Shown piece by piece: positions 22,433 to 35,600 of a stretch of DNA of 64,000 nt. The translations under genes were made by a program, and so were the position numbers. The notes beneath the pieces were generated by a model that did no database searches, was not told the DNA's origin, and worked only from the letters and a program-made list of their open reading frames with translations. Each line of letters begins with the position of its first letter. Positions within the stretch are counted from its first letter, which is position 1. The DNA comes from Tanypteryx hageni (Eukaryota; Arthropoda; Insecta; Odonata; Petaluridae). The stretch spans positions 91,674,858-91,738,857 of the forward strand of contig CM054118.1 in the NCBI GenBank assembly GCA_028673005.1. The letters run 5' to 3'.

Positions 22433-23231
22433 AGTTCGTTCTTATGGTGTCTCGTAGTGAGGTTTTCATCATGGCTCCTTATCGTTGGCCAAGGGGACTG
22501 TATTTTCTTGGTCCAGAACTGGAGAAATTGATCGGGTCTAAGCTGCCCTCCCACAGACAGGTTCTCGCTCTCTTCCTCCACATACACCTCACTCTCAAGC
22601 AGACAGTGTGTGACAGTGCCAGAGAAGTTATTCGAGAGGTGCAAATCTTCTGGGATCAAGCGAAAATTCCATGTATGCAAGAAAAGCACGCAGTTCCAAA
22701 ACTGTGGAAGCTGCAACATGAATGGCTAAAACTGAAGAACGAGGTATAAAAGATGAAAAATCAGGCAAACTGAGCTGTGGTACCTTAGTGAACACCTAGT
22801 GGCTCTAGCGTTCTTCGACAGTAATGTCTCAACTGATAGCAAGAGGAAGATGGTAGCTGCTCTCGAGCAGGAAGGCACTGAACCCGCCAAAAAGACTCCG
22901 CGTGACATCAAAGGAAATATCCCAATTCACTGATATTTCTGATTTTGTCATGAAGAGCTCAAGACATCTGTTCTTGTGCTTGAATCTTGACTGCAGCTTT
23001 CTAGAGGTGGATCCCAAGGAATGGCCCCAGTGCGATGACTACTGCTGGGCGTTGAAAGTAACTCAGAATTTGAGAGTTGTAAATGATGTGGCAGAGAGAG
23101 GAGTCGCTCTTATAGAGAAGTATAACAGAAGTCTCACAAGGAATGAGGAGGAGAAGCAATATCTCCTAAGGCTTGTTGCAGAGCAGCGCAAGCAGCTTTC
23201 CTATTTCAAGAAAACGACACTCAATGGATAA
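22433..23231 (+). pseudogene. Broken TE-encoded protein of unclassified family
   Basis: Two separated blocks share one orientation. The first (22471-22749) reads MAPYRWPRGLYFLG, then GSKLPSHRQVLALFLHI, REVQIFWDQAKIPC and KLWKLQHEWLKLKN. After stops and frame changes, the second (22902-23231) reads DPKEWPQCDDYCWAL, VVNDVAERGVALIEKYNRSL and QYLLRLVAEQRKQL. From memory, this pairing is typical of a widespread arthropod repeat protein with no assigned catalytic domain; that is recollection, not a search. The middle of the protein seems deleted. Confidence 0.55.
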
Positions 23232-24242
23232 TTGTTCCTTTCCTAGATGAAGAAAATAGTATGCAAGCAACAGCAGTTCCGTAATGTTAATTAATAAAGT
23301 ACTCCTGAGCATTATTGCATTATTTCTTAATTGCCTCTATCCTGGTCACTCGCATGCCTGAAGATAGGCAACTTTGAGGCCTGTAAGTGACCCCTAAATG
23401 GTGTCCGATTGAGCTAATATTTTGCACAGATCATTTTTCCCCTGCATTGGCACCATATGACATCGCGGCAGCACAACATTTTACAAAAAGTTTATTTGGG
23501 CCGCACCCTACTCCGGTATATTTTTCTGTTTTTGGCTGAAATGTCCTCTTTTTAATTTTTATAGCAATTTAAAAAAATGTAATCGATAAAAAAATGGGAA
23601 TAGCAGTCCTAAAAACTAAATTTAAGCTGTTATTGGTGATCTTTGACATTTTGATATTAAAGACACTGGATTATACAGTAGTCAATATAAATCTAAATAA
23701 CAATGGTGAAGAATAGCTAATTTTATTGCATTTGTATAATTGCAATCAGGGCCGTATTTAGGGGAAGCTAGGTCAGTCAACCAGGGTCCAGTGCCTAAGG
23801 GGTTCTTAATCACTCTCAGTAGAATGATATAATGTGCATGGAACATGAAAAAATTGCTCTAGATGTGTTCATTGTTGTGTTAGCCTTCTAACACTTTATT
23901 TGAGTTGTGGTTTTCTCATGTGGGCAAAGATACATGCTGTTTTTTGTACATGTACTAAATCTGATCATTAAATATATTGTAAAAAAATCATGTCCTCTTT
24001 AGTATGACTTACAAACTTAAAAAAGAGTTAATATGCCTTAAAATCCTTATAAAATTTGCTTCCATAGGAAATTTTATTCGTCCTATTTTTTTAAATCCTT
24101 GCCCTTTTATTTATCAAATCGAAAGCTCGTAGCCATGCTCTCCAGCCATAAGTTGCCAACTCCTGTTTTAAAGGATTAGAAAATCTTGAAAATTATTAAA
24201 ATTTTGCATTTTAGAAGATGCAATTAATTTAATGTTCTATGT

Positions 24243-24684
24243 CAAGGGGTGTCCAGCTTGCAAGCCTACTAAGCAATTTTACGCAGCCCACCGCCAGTGT
24301 GTCGTAGTTTTCAAACTTTTTCGTTTTTCTTTTAATTTGCCTACCAAATATTATTTTTTATCTAGCATAATCTGTGAAATATATAGCGTTAAATTGGGAT
24401 GCCTTATTAAATATTTCTCAATTCAAATAAGTTCTTTTTTCTTTTTAATATTTATTTTGATATTTTCTCAAAGATTGCATTCCTTCCTGATTTTTAGTAT
24501 TGAAATGTTAACCCTAAAAACCTAATTTTATTTTAATTTGATTTTCACTCGTATGGTTCCTATGAATCTCTAGGTAACTCCCGATTTAACTTTAATCCAG
24601 TTCATTGAAGCATTAGCAATTTAGAATGCAGCCCTCCACTGACACCAATGCAGCCCACCATGGAGAAAAGGTTGCCCACCACAG
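24243..24684. mobile_element. Degenerate hAT-type MITE of the GGCCCGC family
   Basis: The ends CAAGGGGTGTCCAGCTTGCA and GGTTGCCCACCACAG, with internal words GCAGCCCACC, match the family at 504-795. The flanks TTCTATGT and TTTTATAT agree at 6 of 8 positions. It is older and more decayed than the other copies. Confidence 0.6.
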
Positions 24685-26283
24685 TTTTATATAGAAGTCT
24701 TGGATAGGAAATTTATCATGAATTAATTTTGTAGCCATATGAATATGTGATATATAGTACACAGAAAATAAGGCTTATTAAGATGAAATTAAAAAATATC
24801 ATTTTAATTTAACAAATTTTATTTCAATTAAACAATATACACATACAATAGCAATAAAAACTAAATAATGATACTTTAGAATAATACGATAATTTACAAA
24901 AATTTAACATACAAAGTTATATATTGTTTGTAATGAAAAAAAATCAATTAGAACACATTTATTCAGACAACATATTCATGTCCTGCTTATGTTCCCTTAT
25001 TTTCCCCCCATCATAAAAAAAGGTCTTTGCCATCAGCAAATAATGAGAGCTGCTTATATATAGACGGAGATAATTTATAAAGATAAAAAATAAGATCGTG
25101 GTTAAATTCATAAATACTTAAGTAGCACTAACAAAATACTTTTAAGTAAAGTTTTCTATTTATAAAGGCAAGAAGAAACATTTTAATTTGTAAACATACT
25201 GATTTCGATGCGCAGCAATATTTATCATTAACGTGTTCCTTTTTTATATTGTCCAGGTTCCAATTACAACACTAATTTTTTATAAATAATATATATATAT
25301 ATATATTTATAAATATTTCAAGCGTTTACTTATAGAATTACGAGCAAAAAAGAGTAGAAAAAATAAGTTTTATTTAAATTAAAATCCATGTAATATAATT
25401 TTCTGTAGTTTTTACTCAGAAATTAACGATAAGGAAATATTCAATTAGTTTCGAGTCATTCCATAATTAACTTTCCCGGTACAAAGCCTCCAGTTCGCCA
25501 TTCGATTTGAAGTTTCGATTACTGACTTATCTCACTATTATTTTTTGATTAGCAGTTTTTCTCGTCAGATATATTGTATACATTTTATTCTAATCCAAAA
25601 AGATAAACTATGAATTTTCCATTGAAAACTTCCCGTTAATAATATTTTTCTATCCAGACAAGTTAGACATTATGGAGTCGTATTGGCATCCATGAGCCTC
25701 TACAAACCGAAATTGGGTCTCCTATAGAATTATTTTGAACAGCCTCATCCCTAAGCATTTGGACTTTAAAAATCGGGCTTTTCCTCATATTTAAAACTAT
25801 ATCTGTGAATATTTTCCTTATACTGCCACATATTCTATTTCCGTTTAAGGTTCGTATGACTGCTTTTTGAAAGCTAATCGACTTTTATATCGTTATAGTG
25901 TTTTAGTCTTGCTCATAAAAACATTTTATAGGCTTGACTTCTGAATGGGCCATGTAGTATTGATAATTAATTTTTTGAAATCTTCTTGGTAGTAGATAAC
26001 TTTTCTTAAGAATTAATACTGTATAATTTTTAAGTCTTTACTTGGACGTATGCTCTACATGCTATTATTGGTACATGTTTCATAGTACTTCATGGTAGAG
26101 ATAATTAGTATTTAATTCGTCATTACTGGAATAAATTGCAAATATATCTTCGTATTTGGTAAATTATTGTTATTGATTGCCATGTTGAATACATAGTGAG
26201 GTTCTGATGCATTTAAATGTTTGGCGTGGAGTTACTTGTATTTGGAAAGTAAGAAACCTCATAAATATTGTTCTGATTTGTAG
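24685..26283. other. AT-rich intergenic sequence upstream of gene 2
   Basis: No gene or bordered repeat is seen. A (TA)n microsatellite lies near 25287-25306. The end, TTGTTCTGATTTGTAG at 26268-26283, could be a splice acceptor giving gene 2 a leader exon from 26284, so the promoter may lie further upstream. Confidence 0.4.
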
Positions 26284-26377
26284 ACCTATAATGAATATCG
26301 CCAGAGCTGCAAATGAATTTGAAGCAATATTACTACGTGTCTGCATATTTTAAGATGAAAACATAAAGAATGAGACA

Positions 26378-26646
26378 ATGGCGCAGTACTTCCAGATTTC
26401 ATTTGATCAGCTGAAGCAGCTCTTCCCAGATCTACCGGCAACGGTAGGGGAAGAAAATGTGCAATATACAATTGTTAACCATGGTCAAGAAGTGCAACTA
26501 AATAACATACAGTTAGGAAATTTACAAGTTCAGGAGGATGTAAGACAAGGTTCTATCCCTAACAATTGTATATCAGTGGTTAAAGCAGAAAATTTGAATG
26601 GGCAGTTCTCCTTAGCTCTGAAGGATGACAATCCAGATCAGAATAA
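26378..26646 (+). CDS. Gene 2, first coding exon
   Basis: ATG 26378 follows AGACA and an upstream in-frame stop region. The exon encodes MAQYFQISFDQLKQLFPDLP and a moderately hydrophobic VQYTIVNHGQEVQL segment. The donor GTAAGT begins at 26647. Reading through gives a stop four bases on, which explains why the exon looks like a complete 90-codon frame. A possible acceptor at 26283 would place the leader in the same exon. Confidence 0.7.
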
Positions 26647-29600
26647 GTAAGTAATTATGTACTATAATGATTTAATCATTATTTATAGCTAAAAAGTCTT
26701 GAGTAGTTAGTATTTTTGATGGCACGTTCAAATTATTAAAGACATGGTCGTATGCTGCATGAAATTCATTTACTTAAGGTAAGTACAATCATTCCTTTAT
26801 CTTTTTCACGCCTTTTATTATTCATAAGACCTCAAAGCAGTTTGAATATAATTGTTGTTATAGTTGTCAGATTAAAAATATTAGTCAGAATATCTTAGAA
26901 AATCATCTATGAATGGTTATGTCGTCTATGACGAATGCTATCTTTAGATATAATTGTTAGTTTTTGAATTTTAATATGCAACCAAAGTTAGCGTAACCTG
27001 TTATTGTCACCATTTATAATGACAAAAACATTGTCTTTTGTAATGTTAAATATATGCAATCTATTCTGAAATACAAAACTTGATATTGTTTCGTTTATTT
27101 TATGAAATTTAACTTTCGTTTCTTTATTTGTGAGTTACAATCAGGCTATTTTTAAGATGGTAGTATTTGTGTATGGAATCATTCATGTTAGTATTTCTGT
27201 GCCAAGTTCAGAGAAACCACGTTATTTACATTTACAAATATATTATAGATTTAGAGGTTGAGTATTTCAATTAATGTTATTGAGGAAATTTGCGGGACTC
27301 GTTATGGTGACCAGAAAATAGTGGCTTTTTGTTTTTAAAACTTAACTAGAAACGCTTATGCCATAATAGAAATTCTATGGTGATTTTAATTTTTCTGATA
27401 AGTTTATCTTGGAAAAAAGGTAGGTTATTAAAAGAAAACAATGCATTTATAATATGCATAGTATAACTGAAGTTTCTATTGATGGACATTTTATATTGTT
27501 GTTTGAGGTCAATCATCATAGGTTGAATGAATTATTTAGTTTGACCATTCTACATATAAGTTCCCAAGTACAGCCATACCTCGCTTTGCGCAACAGATAG
27601 GTTCCTGAATATTTTATGCTAACAAAAGTTCGCCCAAAATGAGGTAATAAGTACATTATTTTAAAGATGCAAAAACAAGTGTAATATTAATAAATACGCT
27701 GTTAACCTGAAAAAACATTAAATGAATAAAAAACTAAATATTGATAACATTTATTAATATTAAAAAAATATACAACTGTAATTATTTATTTCTCCTGCCC
27801 TGAAATTCCTATCTGTGGGTCCATGAAAGATGAAAACCTCTTGAGGAAGGCATCTTTATATTTTTCAATGACTTATCTTCATCAATATTTTTCAAATGGT
27901 ATAACTAAAAACTTGATTAATTCAGATAAAAGTGTAAATATTTTCTGTATGAATAAAATCCGAAATAAATCAGCGAGGAAGTTTTATTCAGAAAGCCACC
28001 TTGATTTAGAAATAATGACGTCGGAATAAGAGTTGATTGAGTGATAAAAAAAGTGTGCCATTCTCTGGGTTTCTTTTATAATATGGATGTGCCACATCCT
28101 GACCCCAAATGAGGATCCACAGATGATTTTACTAAAATCCACAAGCCATCAAAAACTGGAATTTCTAATATGTATAGAGTTTTATAGTTAGGCTGCATCA
28201 ATTGTTGATCTACTTTGTTTTTTTGAACACCCGGTAGGAGCGGGCCTGATTTGTGCTATAACAAATCTGCTTAAAATGGGGTCATGCAAAACGAGGTATG
28301 GCTGTAATGATATTACTTTTTGTGCTGATGCTTTTTTCTTCAATTGCAGATTATTATCATCTGTATATTTATTGTAACTTTTATTCTGCAATACACAGTA
28401 TCACTCTTACTGATTAAGATCCAATTAGTATAGTACAAGAACTAAATTTCTATTAAGTAATAAGAAGGGATTTTGGTTCACACGGAGACATCATGAATAG
28501 TATTAAGATCCTGCCAAGGTTAAACTTATTTTTAGAGACTATTCATTTTGTTAGATTCTCTGTGCATTCTATAGTTGTTGGATGCTTAATGTTGCAGCTT
28601 ATGTATGGTTTGTTGCTTCAAACCTCTTCAGGACAGAATTTCAATAATTATAAAATAATAACACTTATCTATTTTATTAGTTCAATATAGGTCCTTTGCA
28701 AAGTAGAAATTCCCATGTAATTTCTCATATCTGTCATTTTTAAAGCCAGGTTCTGAAAATCATGTTTTAAAAATTTTGCCCAAAACCATTTCTCCAATCT
28801 AAAATCTCCAACTTGTGTCAGTATGATCCAGACATCTACCCTGTCACTTAATTCTAATCCCCCCATTATTAAGTTTTACAATCCTTCTGGTTATTGCTTT
28901 CCTCTTTGGAAAAGTAGAAGAGGCTGATATTTTGATAAGACAATATGCCTTGGGGACTTACAGTAAGTCCCCAAGATATATTGTCTTGAGATGTCATATG
29001 TTGCTGATGAATTAGGGGTGAGTTTCATGTATGCATCACTGAGATTTCACTTATGTATTAAGTCCCCATTATAAGTTGTTTCACATCGTTTCACTTATGT
29101 GTTATCAATGAATTAAGGACTTTCATTTTATATTGTTACATAGACATTGTTAACAGCTAAAGGTGAAATTGTGGCTATTACAGTTATAACAAAGTTGAAA
29201 CCTCCATTATATCTTTGTGATATTTTGTGTAAATGACATGTAGATGGTCGTTATTGCCATTGCAAAAATATTTAAATCCTTCCTTAGCTTTTGTATGACA
29301 AGGAAGTTCTAGCTAACTGTGGTTTTTGTCATCTTTGCATTAATATTATTCCTTACTTTATTGTTAACATTAATAAGTTTTGGATAATGAATTAATTTTG
29401 CAGATTTCTATGCTATATTACTGTATATTATATAGTACTGCATAAATAAGCATGCTCCTTTTTCTGACTAATGCCACCACATCACCTCTCCACACCAACA
29501 AAAACAACCTAAAACAAGCTTCATGGTCATTTCAGGTGAGTGATTTTATAGGCATTGATTTTATATATTTCATTTTGTTTACTAATTTTTGGCATTTTGC

Positions 29601-32600
29601 TGTATGTACTACATCATATTTTATTTAGTCTACAAATGGGTCATATGTGTCAGAAAAAGTCGGCCAGGAATGTATTCTCTACTTTAACATTATGTATATT
29701 GGAAAATTAGGTTTTGCTATATGTTTTGTTGTCCCAGTTTAGAGGAACAAATCTCTGACTTGCTTGTCTTTTTCGCAATCACCATATTTTGTTAAGAAAA
29801 TCCTTTTCTTGTGAGACTTGATCATTAAATTAACGAAAATATTCCAAAATAATGGATGATTTTATTATGCCATTCATGCAATTTATAAAGTTCATCAACT
29901 AGTTACATCATCAATTGACTGACTCCAATCACAAGCAAGAGTTGGCCAGAAAATTACCAAGTTACCATTTGAAGATTCTGTAATGGAGGATTTAGATAAG
30001 GGGCCTGTAGCAAATCTCCCAAATGTCTCTTCTGTCCATTATTTTCTCATTGCTCTTCCCGATTCCCTTCTTGTTGCCTTATCTCAAATCTGTGATGAGA
30101 GTGGTGGAGATTTTTTAAAAACTTATACTTTGATTTCTCCAGCAAGCTTGGTAATGGAGACATGCTGAATTTTGGGATTTTCCAGATTTTTGTTCCTTAG
30201 ATTCTGCATATACTCGTAATGTATAGGTCTGATATGTATTTATAATTCACATTACAGCTTGTAAATCTTTTATGGAATTTACTATTTGGAAGCTACATCA
30301 AAATTGATTGCAGAAGTGACAATTTTGGAACATAACACTCCATAATTGCTGCCACAGTGTCATAAAAAAGGATCTTCCATGCTTACAACGCATCAGCAAA
30401 TGTTTTAAATAAATTCTTTTGGAAATATGGGGTTGTTTTTATCACCTTGTGATACATATATACATTTTAATACTACCTTTTAGTAGGGTTAGGGTTTCTC
30501 TTCAAGTTGTCATACCCAGTTCTTTCTTTTAATGCATTTAATGTACCTTTCATCTTCAAACGTCTTTGCTTCTTTCCTTCTAGGACTTCTTTCAGTAAAC
30601 TGTGATCTTTCAAATTTTGACCCACCTGTTTCTTCTGTGTCCCCTACTACTCTGTGGCCCTCTCTTCCCCTGCTCTATTAAAAACTTCCTACCATATTGT
30701 CCCGAATATAATGCAATTTTTTTTCCAAAATATGAAATTTTAAAAGTAGCATCCGCATTGTATTCGAGTACTAGAGATTTTAAAAGATCATAAAATCGTG
30801 TTTCGAAAAATCACCGTACATTCTGCACGTCTGCTTACAAGATACTTGTGACATTGTAGACACATTAGGCGTACGTTACATTGTACTTGAAAAGCATCCG
30901 AGGCGAGAATAGATCGAGTTCAATTGGCGGATGAACCCCTCGATAGTCATTGCATTGAAGCTGTGTGTCTGCATATTCTATGTAACTACCTTAGCAAGTT
31001 TTTAGCCATCCATTATTTTAACAATGGGTGACCAAAAGGTGTTGATCATGTTGAGAAAAAAGGTTCTTCCAAATTCCAGGTTAACAGAGGAATCCAATGA
31101 AGTTATAGCATGAATGATGGGCTGATGGGCGAAAACTGACTCCCTACGCAATTTTAAATCGTAAAAGGATGCCAAAGGAAAAGTTACCGTCAGGTGTAAT
31201 CTTGTGGATGAATGAAGAAATTGTGTTAGATTGGCTGAATGTTGTTTGGGGTCACGTTATATTCGAGGTTTAGGTTTTTCCTGAAAAACTATCCAAAAAT
31301 CTTAGGGTCACGTTATATTTGAGGTCGCTTTATATTCAGGACAATATGGTAATTTGTTTTTCCCTCCATGCAACTAATTTTCTCTAGTCTATGCCTTAAC
31401 CACATTTCAAACGCCTCTAATCTGCTCACATCTTCATTTCTCATTGTCCATGCCTTGCATCCATATAATCACTCCATATCAGGGTGTTCACTAACCTCTT
31501 TTTAATATCTTAATTCAGACTGCTGGTCAACAACTCTCGTCATCTCGTAAATTCCTCCTTTGCTCTTCCCAACTTTGTCCTGATTTCTTTTGTACTTCTT
31601 CCATCCTGTGACAGACTTCTATCTAAATAAATCAAAATCCACCTATTCCAACCTTTCCCCATCCAATGTAACATTGCCCTGGGTATCCCCACTCTTAGAA
31701 AATCTCATGACTTTGGTTTTTTTCTATTCATTTTGATCTGGAATGCCTTTGCATTTAAGGAACTAACTAATCTCTGCAGACCCTTTTCAGAATTACTTAC
31801 CAATGTTTTGTCATCTGCATATCTAATTGATTCAACCAGGCTCCCTCCCACTTTTACCTATTTCTACATTTCCCCATGTACCCCTTGACATTTCTTTGAC
31901 ATAAATGTTAAACAATGCTGGTGAGAGTGCATCTTCCTAGTGTTGCCCAATCTGATTCTTCCTCTTCTAAAGTTACCTGCGCAGCCTGGTTCATACGGAT
32001 TTCTAATTAAATGTCTAGCTCTCCAATCCACCCCTATTTTCCTCAACACCTCCATAAGCTCAAAGGCCTTTTCAAAATCTACAAAGCGCATGAATAGTTC
32101 TTGGTTATATTCAATGTTTCTTTCTACCAATGTTCTCATCACCCCTATGGCATCCCTGGTACCATGATCTTTCCAAAACCCAAACTGGTCTACAAGTATA
32201 TAGCTATTAGCTTTTACTTCTAGCCTACCGTTCATGATCCTGAGAATAACTTTAGCTGCACGAAAAATTAACCTCATTGTTATAATCCTGACATTCGTTT
32301 GATTTATACTTTTTCTTCAAGGAAATCAAAATTGATCTAGTGAAGTCCTTGGGCCACTCTCCCTCTACATCTTATGGCACAATTTATAAAAACTCTCTTT
32401 TCCCTCTTTCCCTAATCCCTTTAACATTTCTATGGGGAGGTCGTCAATTCCTACTGATTTCTTTGACTTCATATCTCTGAGAGCCTTTTCAATCTCACTA
32501 CAGGCATACCTCGGTTAGCAAAGCCTCTGAAAACGGAGCTCCTCTCCTTATTTTTTTTGGCTTTTTATAATTTCTGCTAAATTAGCTTTGCTTCCATCAC

Positions 32601-35600
32601 AGGAATTCATGTGCATTATTTTGTTAACTCACTTTAGAAGTCCGGCTACTTGTGCCACAGTTTTTAACCGACTACATATTGTTTTTGAGATTACATTGGT
32701 AAAATGATTCCCAACTGTGCCTACGTCACTGCATGTGTGCACAGATTTGTAGGACATTTCGATTCACAGTAAACATTCTCAAGATTTTTTCTATCTTAAG
32801 TTGGTGTAATTAAATGCTTTTTTGGCATGTTTTTAAGAGAAAAAAACATGCTTATGTGATCACTCTTTCTGTCCGTCTGTGGACAATCAACTTTGTTTTA
32901 AGTTTGGTTAGAAAGTTCTTTTTGAATTTGATAGCTTTTATCAATTATGAATTTTCCAATGATTAGGTTTTACACATAATTCATAGATTCTACCCTTGGT
33001 GGCTTCAAATTTGGAAAAGTCCAAATTTTGAAATCATATTGTAGACAACTACTTAAGCTAAAGGAGTGAAGTTTTCGCAGGTGGTAAAGGTCTAGTTAAG
33101 ATTTACATTCCAAAGGGAGAGGCAAACCAGAACTGAAAGGTTTTAAGAAAATGTTCTTCTACCTCTTACGTGAGGAAGATTATTATTATTATATAAATAA
33201 GTAATGCAGTAAAATGTCGGTGTAACGAACACTGGCATAACAAAATATTCAGTAAAACGAAAATTATTTTCCATCCCCTGCCAATTTACTATGTAACATT
33301 ATGTAAAAATGTTTCATTTTAACGGATATCATTGTAACGAAAATATCGCTTTAGCGAATTCATTTCGGTATGAAAAAATACGATCATTATAACGAAGTTT
33401 GTAAAAAGAAATTCCTTAAACAATACGATTTACACTTTTTGATCTTTACTGGGGTTAGTTTTTAGCATCTGACAATGCTGCAATGATTTAAACTGGGAAA
33501 TCTCAGTCCAGGCAAGTGTATTGGATGATTAACCGACTAGCAACCAATAGGCAGGTTCTTCACACCTCTAGCGGACCGTTCAAAAAAGTATTACAGACTT
33601 TTTTAAGAAGTGAACACTAATTCATGGTTTCTTTCTTTAAAATTACTTTGTTATATGTAACCATTGTTCTGACATTTTGGCTAAAGTGCAATACAGCCTT
33701 CCCTCATTATACAAACTTAATTCATTTCACGAAAATGGTTCGTTAGGCGCAAACTCATAAAACGAAAATTATTTTCCCATTACTATGTAAAAAATTTTAA
33801 TTGGTTTTGAAGGTCAAAATAAAAAAAAATATCCCATAGTTCACTTAAAAACAATACAGAACGATACCAAATTGAGAAAAAACATCAATAATGATATATT
33901 AATGTATTTAAATGACATTCTTAGTTATTAGCCTTTGTTAGCCTACAATAGGTTAAATGCAGCGAATATGTCCTTTGACCGCTCGCCTTTCTCCAGTCTT
34001 TAAATAATATTTAGTTTCTGGGCTACACTTTTCTCTTTTTTCACTTTACCACTTGCAATACCTGAAAGGCTGGCACATTTAAGAGCCATAATTCACAAAA
34101 ATATATCTTGATTTAAAAGATAAAAATGCACTCCACTCAGCGAACCGAATTTCACAAAGAATGTCAGTGATGATGGTTCTTTTTTGGAACGGCATGATGC
34201 AATCAGACGAACTTTACCAAGCTTTCCCGAAGCGGATAGAGCATGTGCAAGCGAAAATTTATTTGATATTTGAAAAATAGGATTTTCATGCTAACATAAT
34301 GAACTCTTATAAGAGAAAATTTGTTCGCAAATTAAAAAATAGGTATGAAATTGCTCAGTTCATATAAGCAAAAACTCATAAAATGGAAGTTCATAAAATG
34401 AGGGAAGGCTTTATATTACCCTTGACTGTGGTGCCACAAATGACTATGGCCAAACATGGAACTATGTCCTACAGTAATATGTTCTTGTACCGTTTGCACA
34501 TTGAAAAACCTTTCCTTTTTATTCCAATAAAACCTGTTAAAATGGATTTGGGTTGGGTTGTTGTAGTTGCTTCTTCACTTTATATCAATATATTACTCCT
34601 ACTATTTCTAAATTTGTACGAGCTCCTTTTCCTACTATGATTACAATGGTGACTTAAGTACTATGCATTTCTTAGAGTGACCATTTTTGGCACCATTGTC
34701 AGGGGAAGGATATATTGCAATTTGAATTTTTAAAATTGTTTCATTGTAATAAAATTTCATTGTAATGAATATATTTTGGTCATCTGCACAACTTTGTTAT
34801 ACTAGCATTTCACTATATACATCTTGTACAGTATGTATAGTGAAGTCCTGGAACTTATCCCCATTCATTCTGTTTCCAACAGTGAAGTGAATGCCAGGAA
34901 TGCATCTATTTTGTTAAGGGAAGTATGCCTGGATTCAATATTCCTGGTCCCATACTGTTTCAGTGTACATCTTCCTCCCTCTCTATCTCAATAGATACTG
35001 GCTTCAAATCTTCTAATGTGTAACTCCTCAATATACTCTTTCCATCTTATTTTTCTGTGTATAGTATGCACCCAATGAAATGCGCATCTGTTTTCACGAG
35101 TGAATTTTGAAATTCTCTTATCACCATGTATAATTTGCACCTAAAATTTTTGTAGTAATAAGATCAATGTAACCTTTCAATACAGAACAGAGTAAGGGAA
35201 GGGAGAGAAACTATTACCCATTGTGATTGTTGGGGCCGTAATTCGATATGATACAGCTATTTTGAATACACTGATACTTGTCTTGGAAGCAATGTATTAC
35301 CATCTCTGGGATAAAGTAGGAAGATCCACTATCATTAACTTTTGAGTTGTTTGTCATCACTAGTTCTCTCTCTTCCTCACCCAGCGTTATTTAACCTCCT
35401 ACTCCACCTAGTGAATGGTTACATTGTACATGATATAAGACTGAAAGTAAAAGTTTATTTTTGTTTTGAAATGAAAATTAAAAAAGAAATTCCATTGAAA
35501 TGCAACATTAACAACTATGCTTTATCAGTGACAATGTTTTAGGACACTATTATTAGTTGGCGGGACAAAATGATTGCATTTGTTACCATATATAAAATTC

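Larger units (their letters stand above)
21753..24165 (+). mobile_element. Composite hAT-type element carrying an unclassified TE protein
   Basis: Left end CAGGGGTCGGCAACC and right end GTTGCCAACTCCTG are inverted copies, flanked by GTTTAAAG (21745-21752) and TTTTAAAG (24166-24173). It contains a younger hAT MITE (21871-22282), broken coding sequence (22433-23231) and the left end of another CAGGGCCGTATTTAGGGG repeat near 23747. The coding part may itself be a separate insertion whose borders I cannot see. Confidence 0.65.

Noticed and set aside
22213..22719. A 168-codon complement-strand frame
   Set aside because: It runs antisense to recognisable TE coding sequence and across the border of an hAT MITE.
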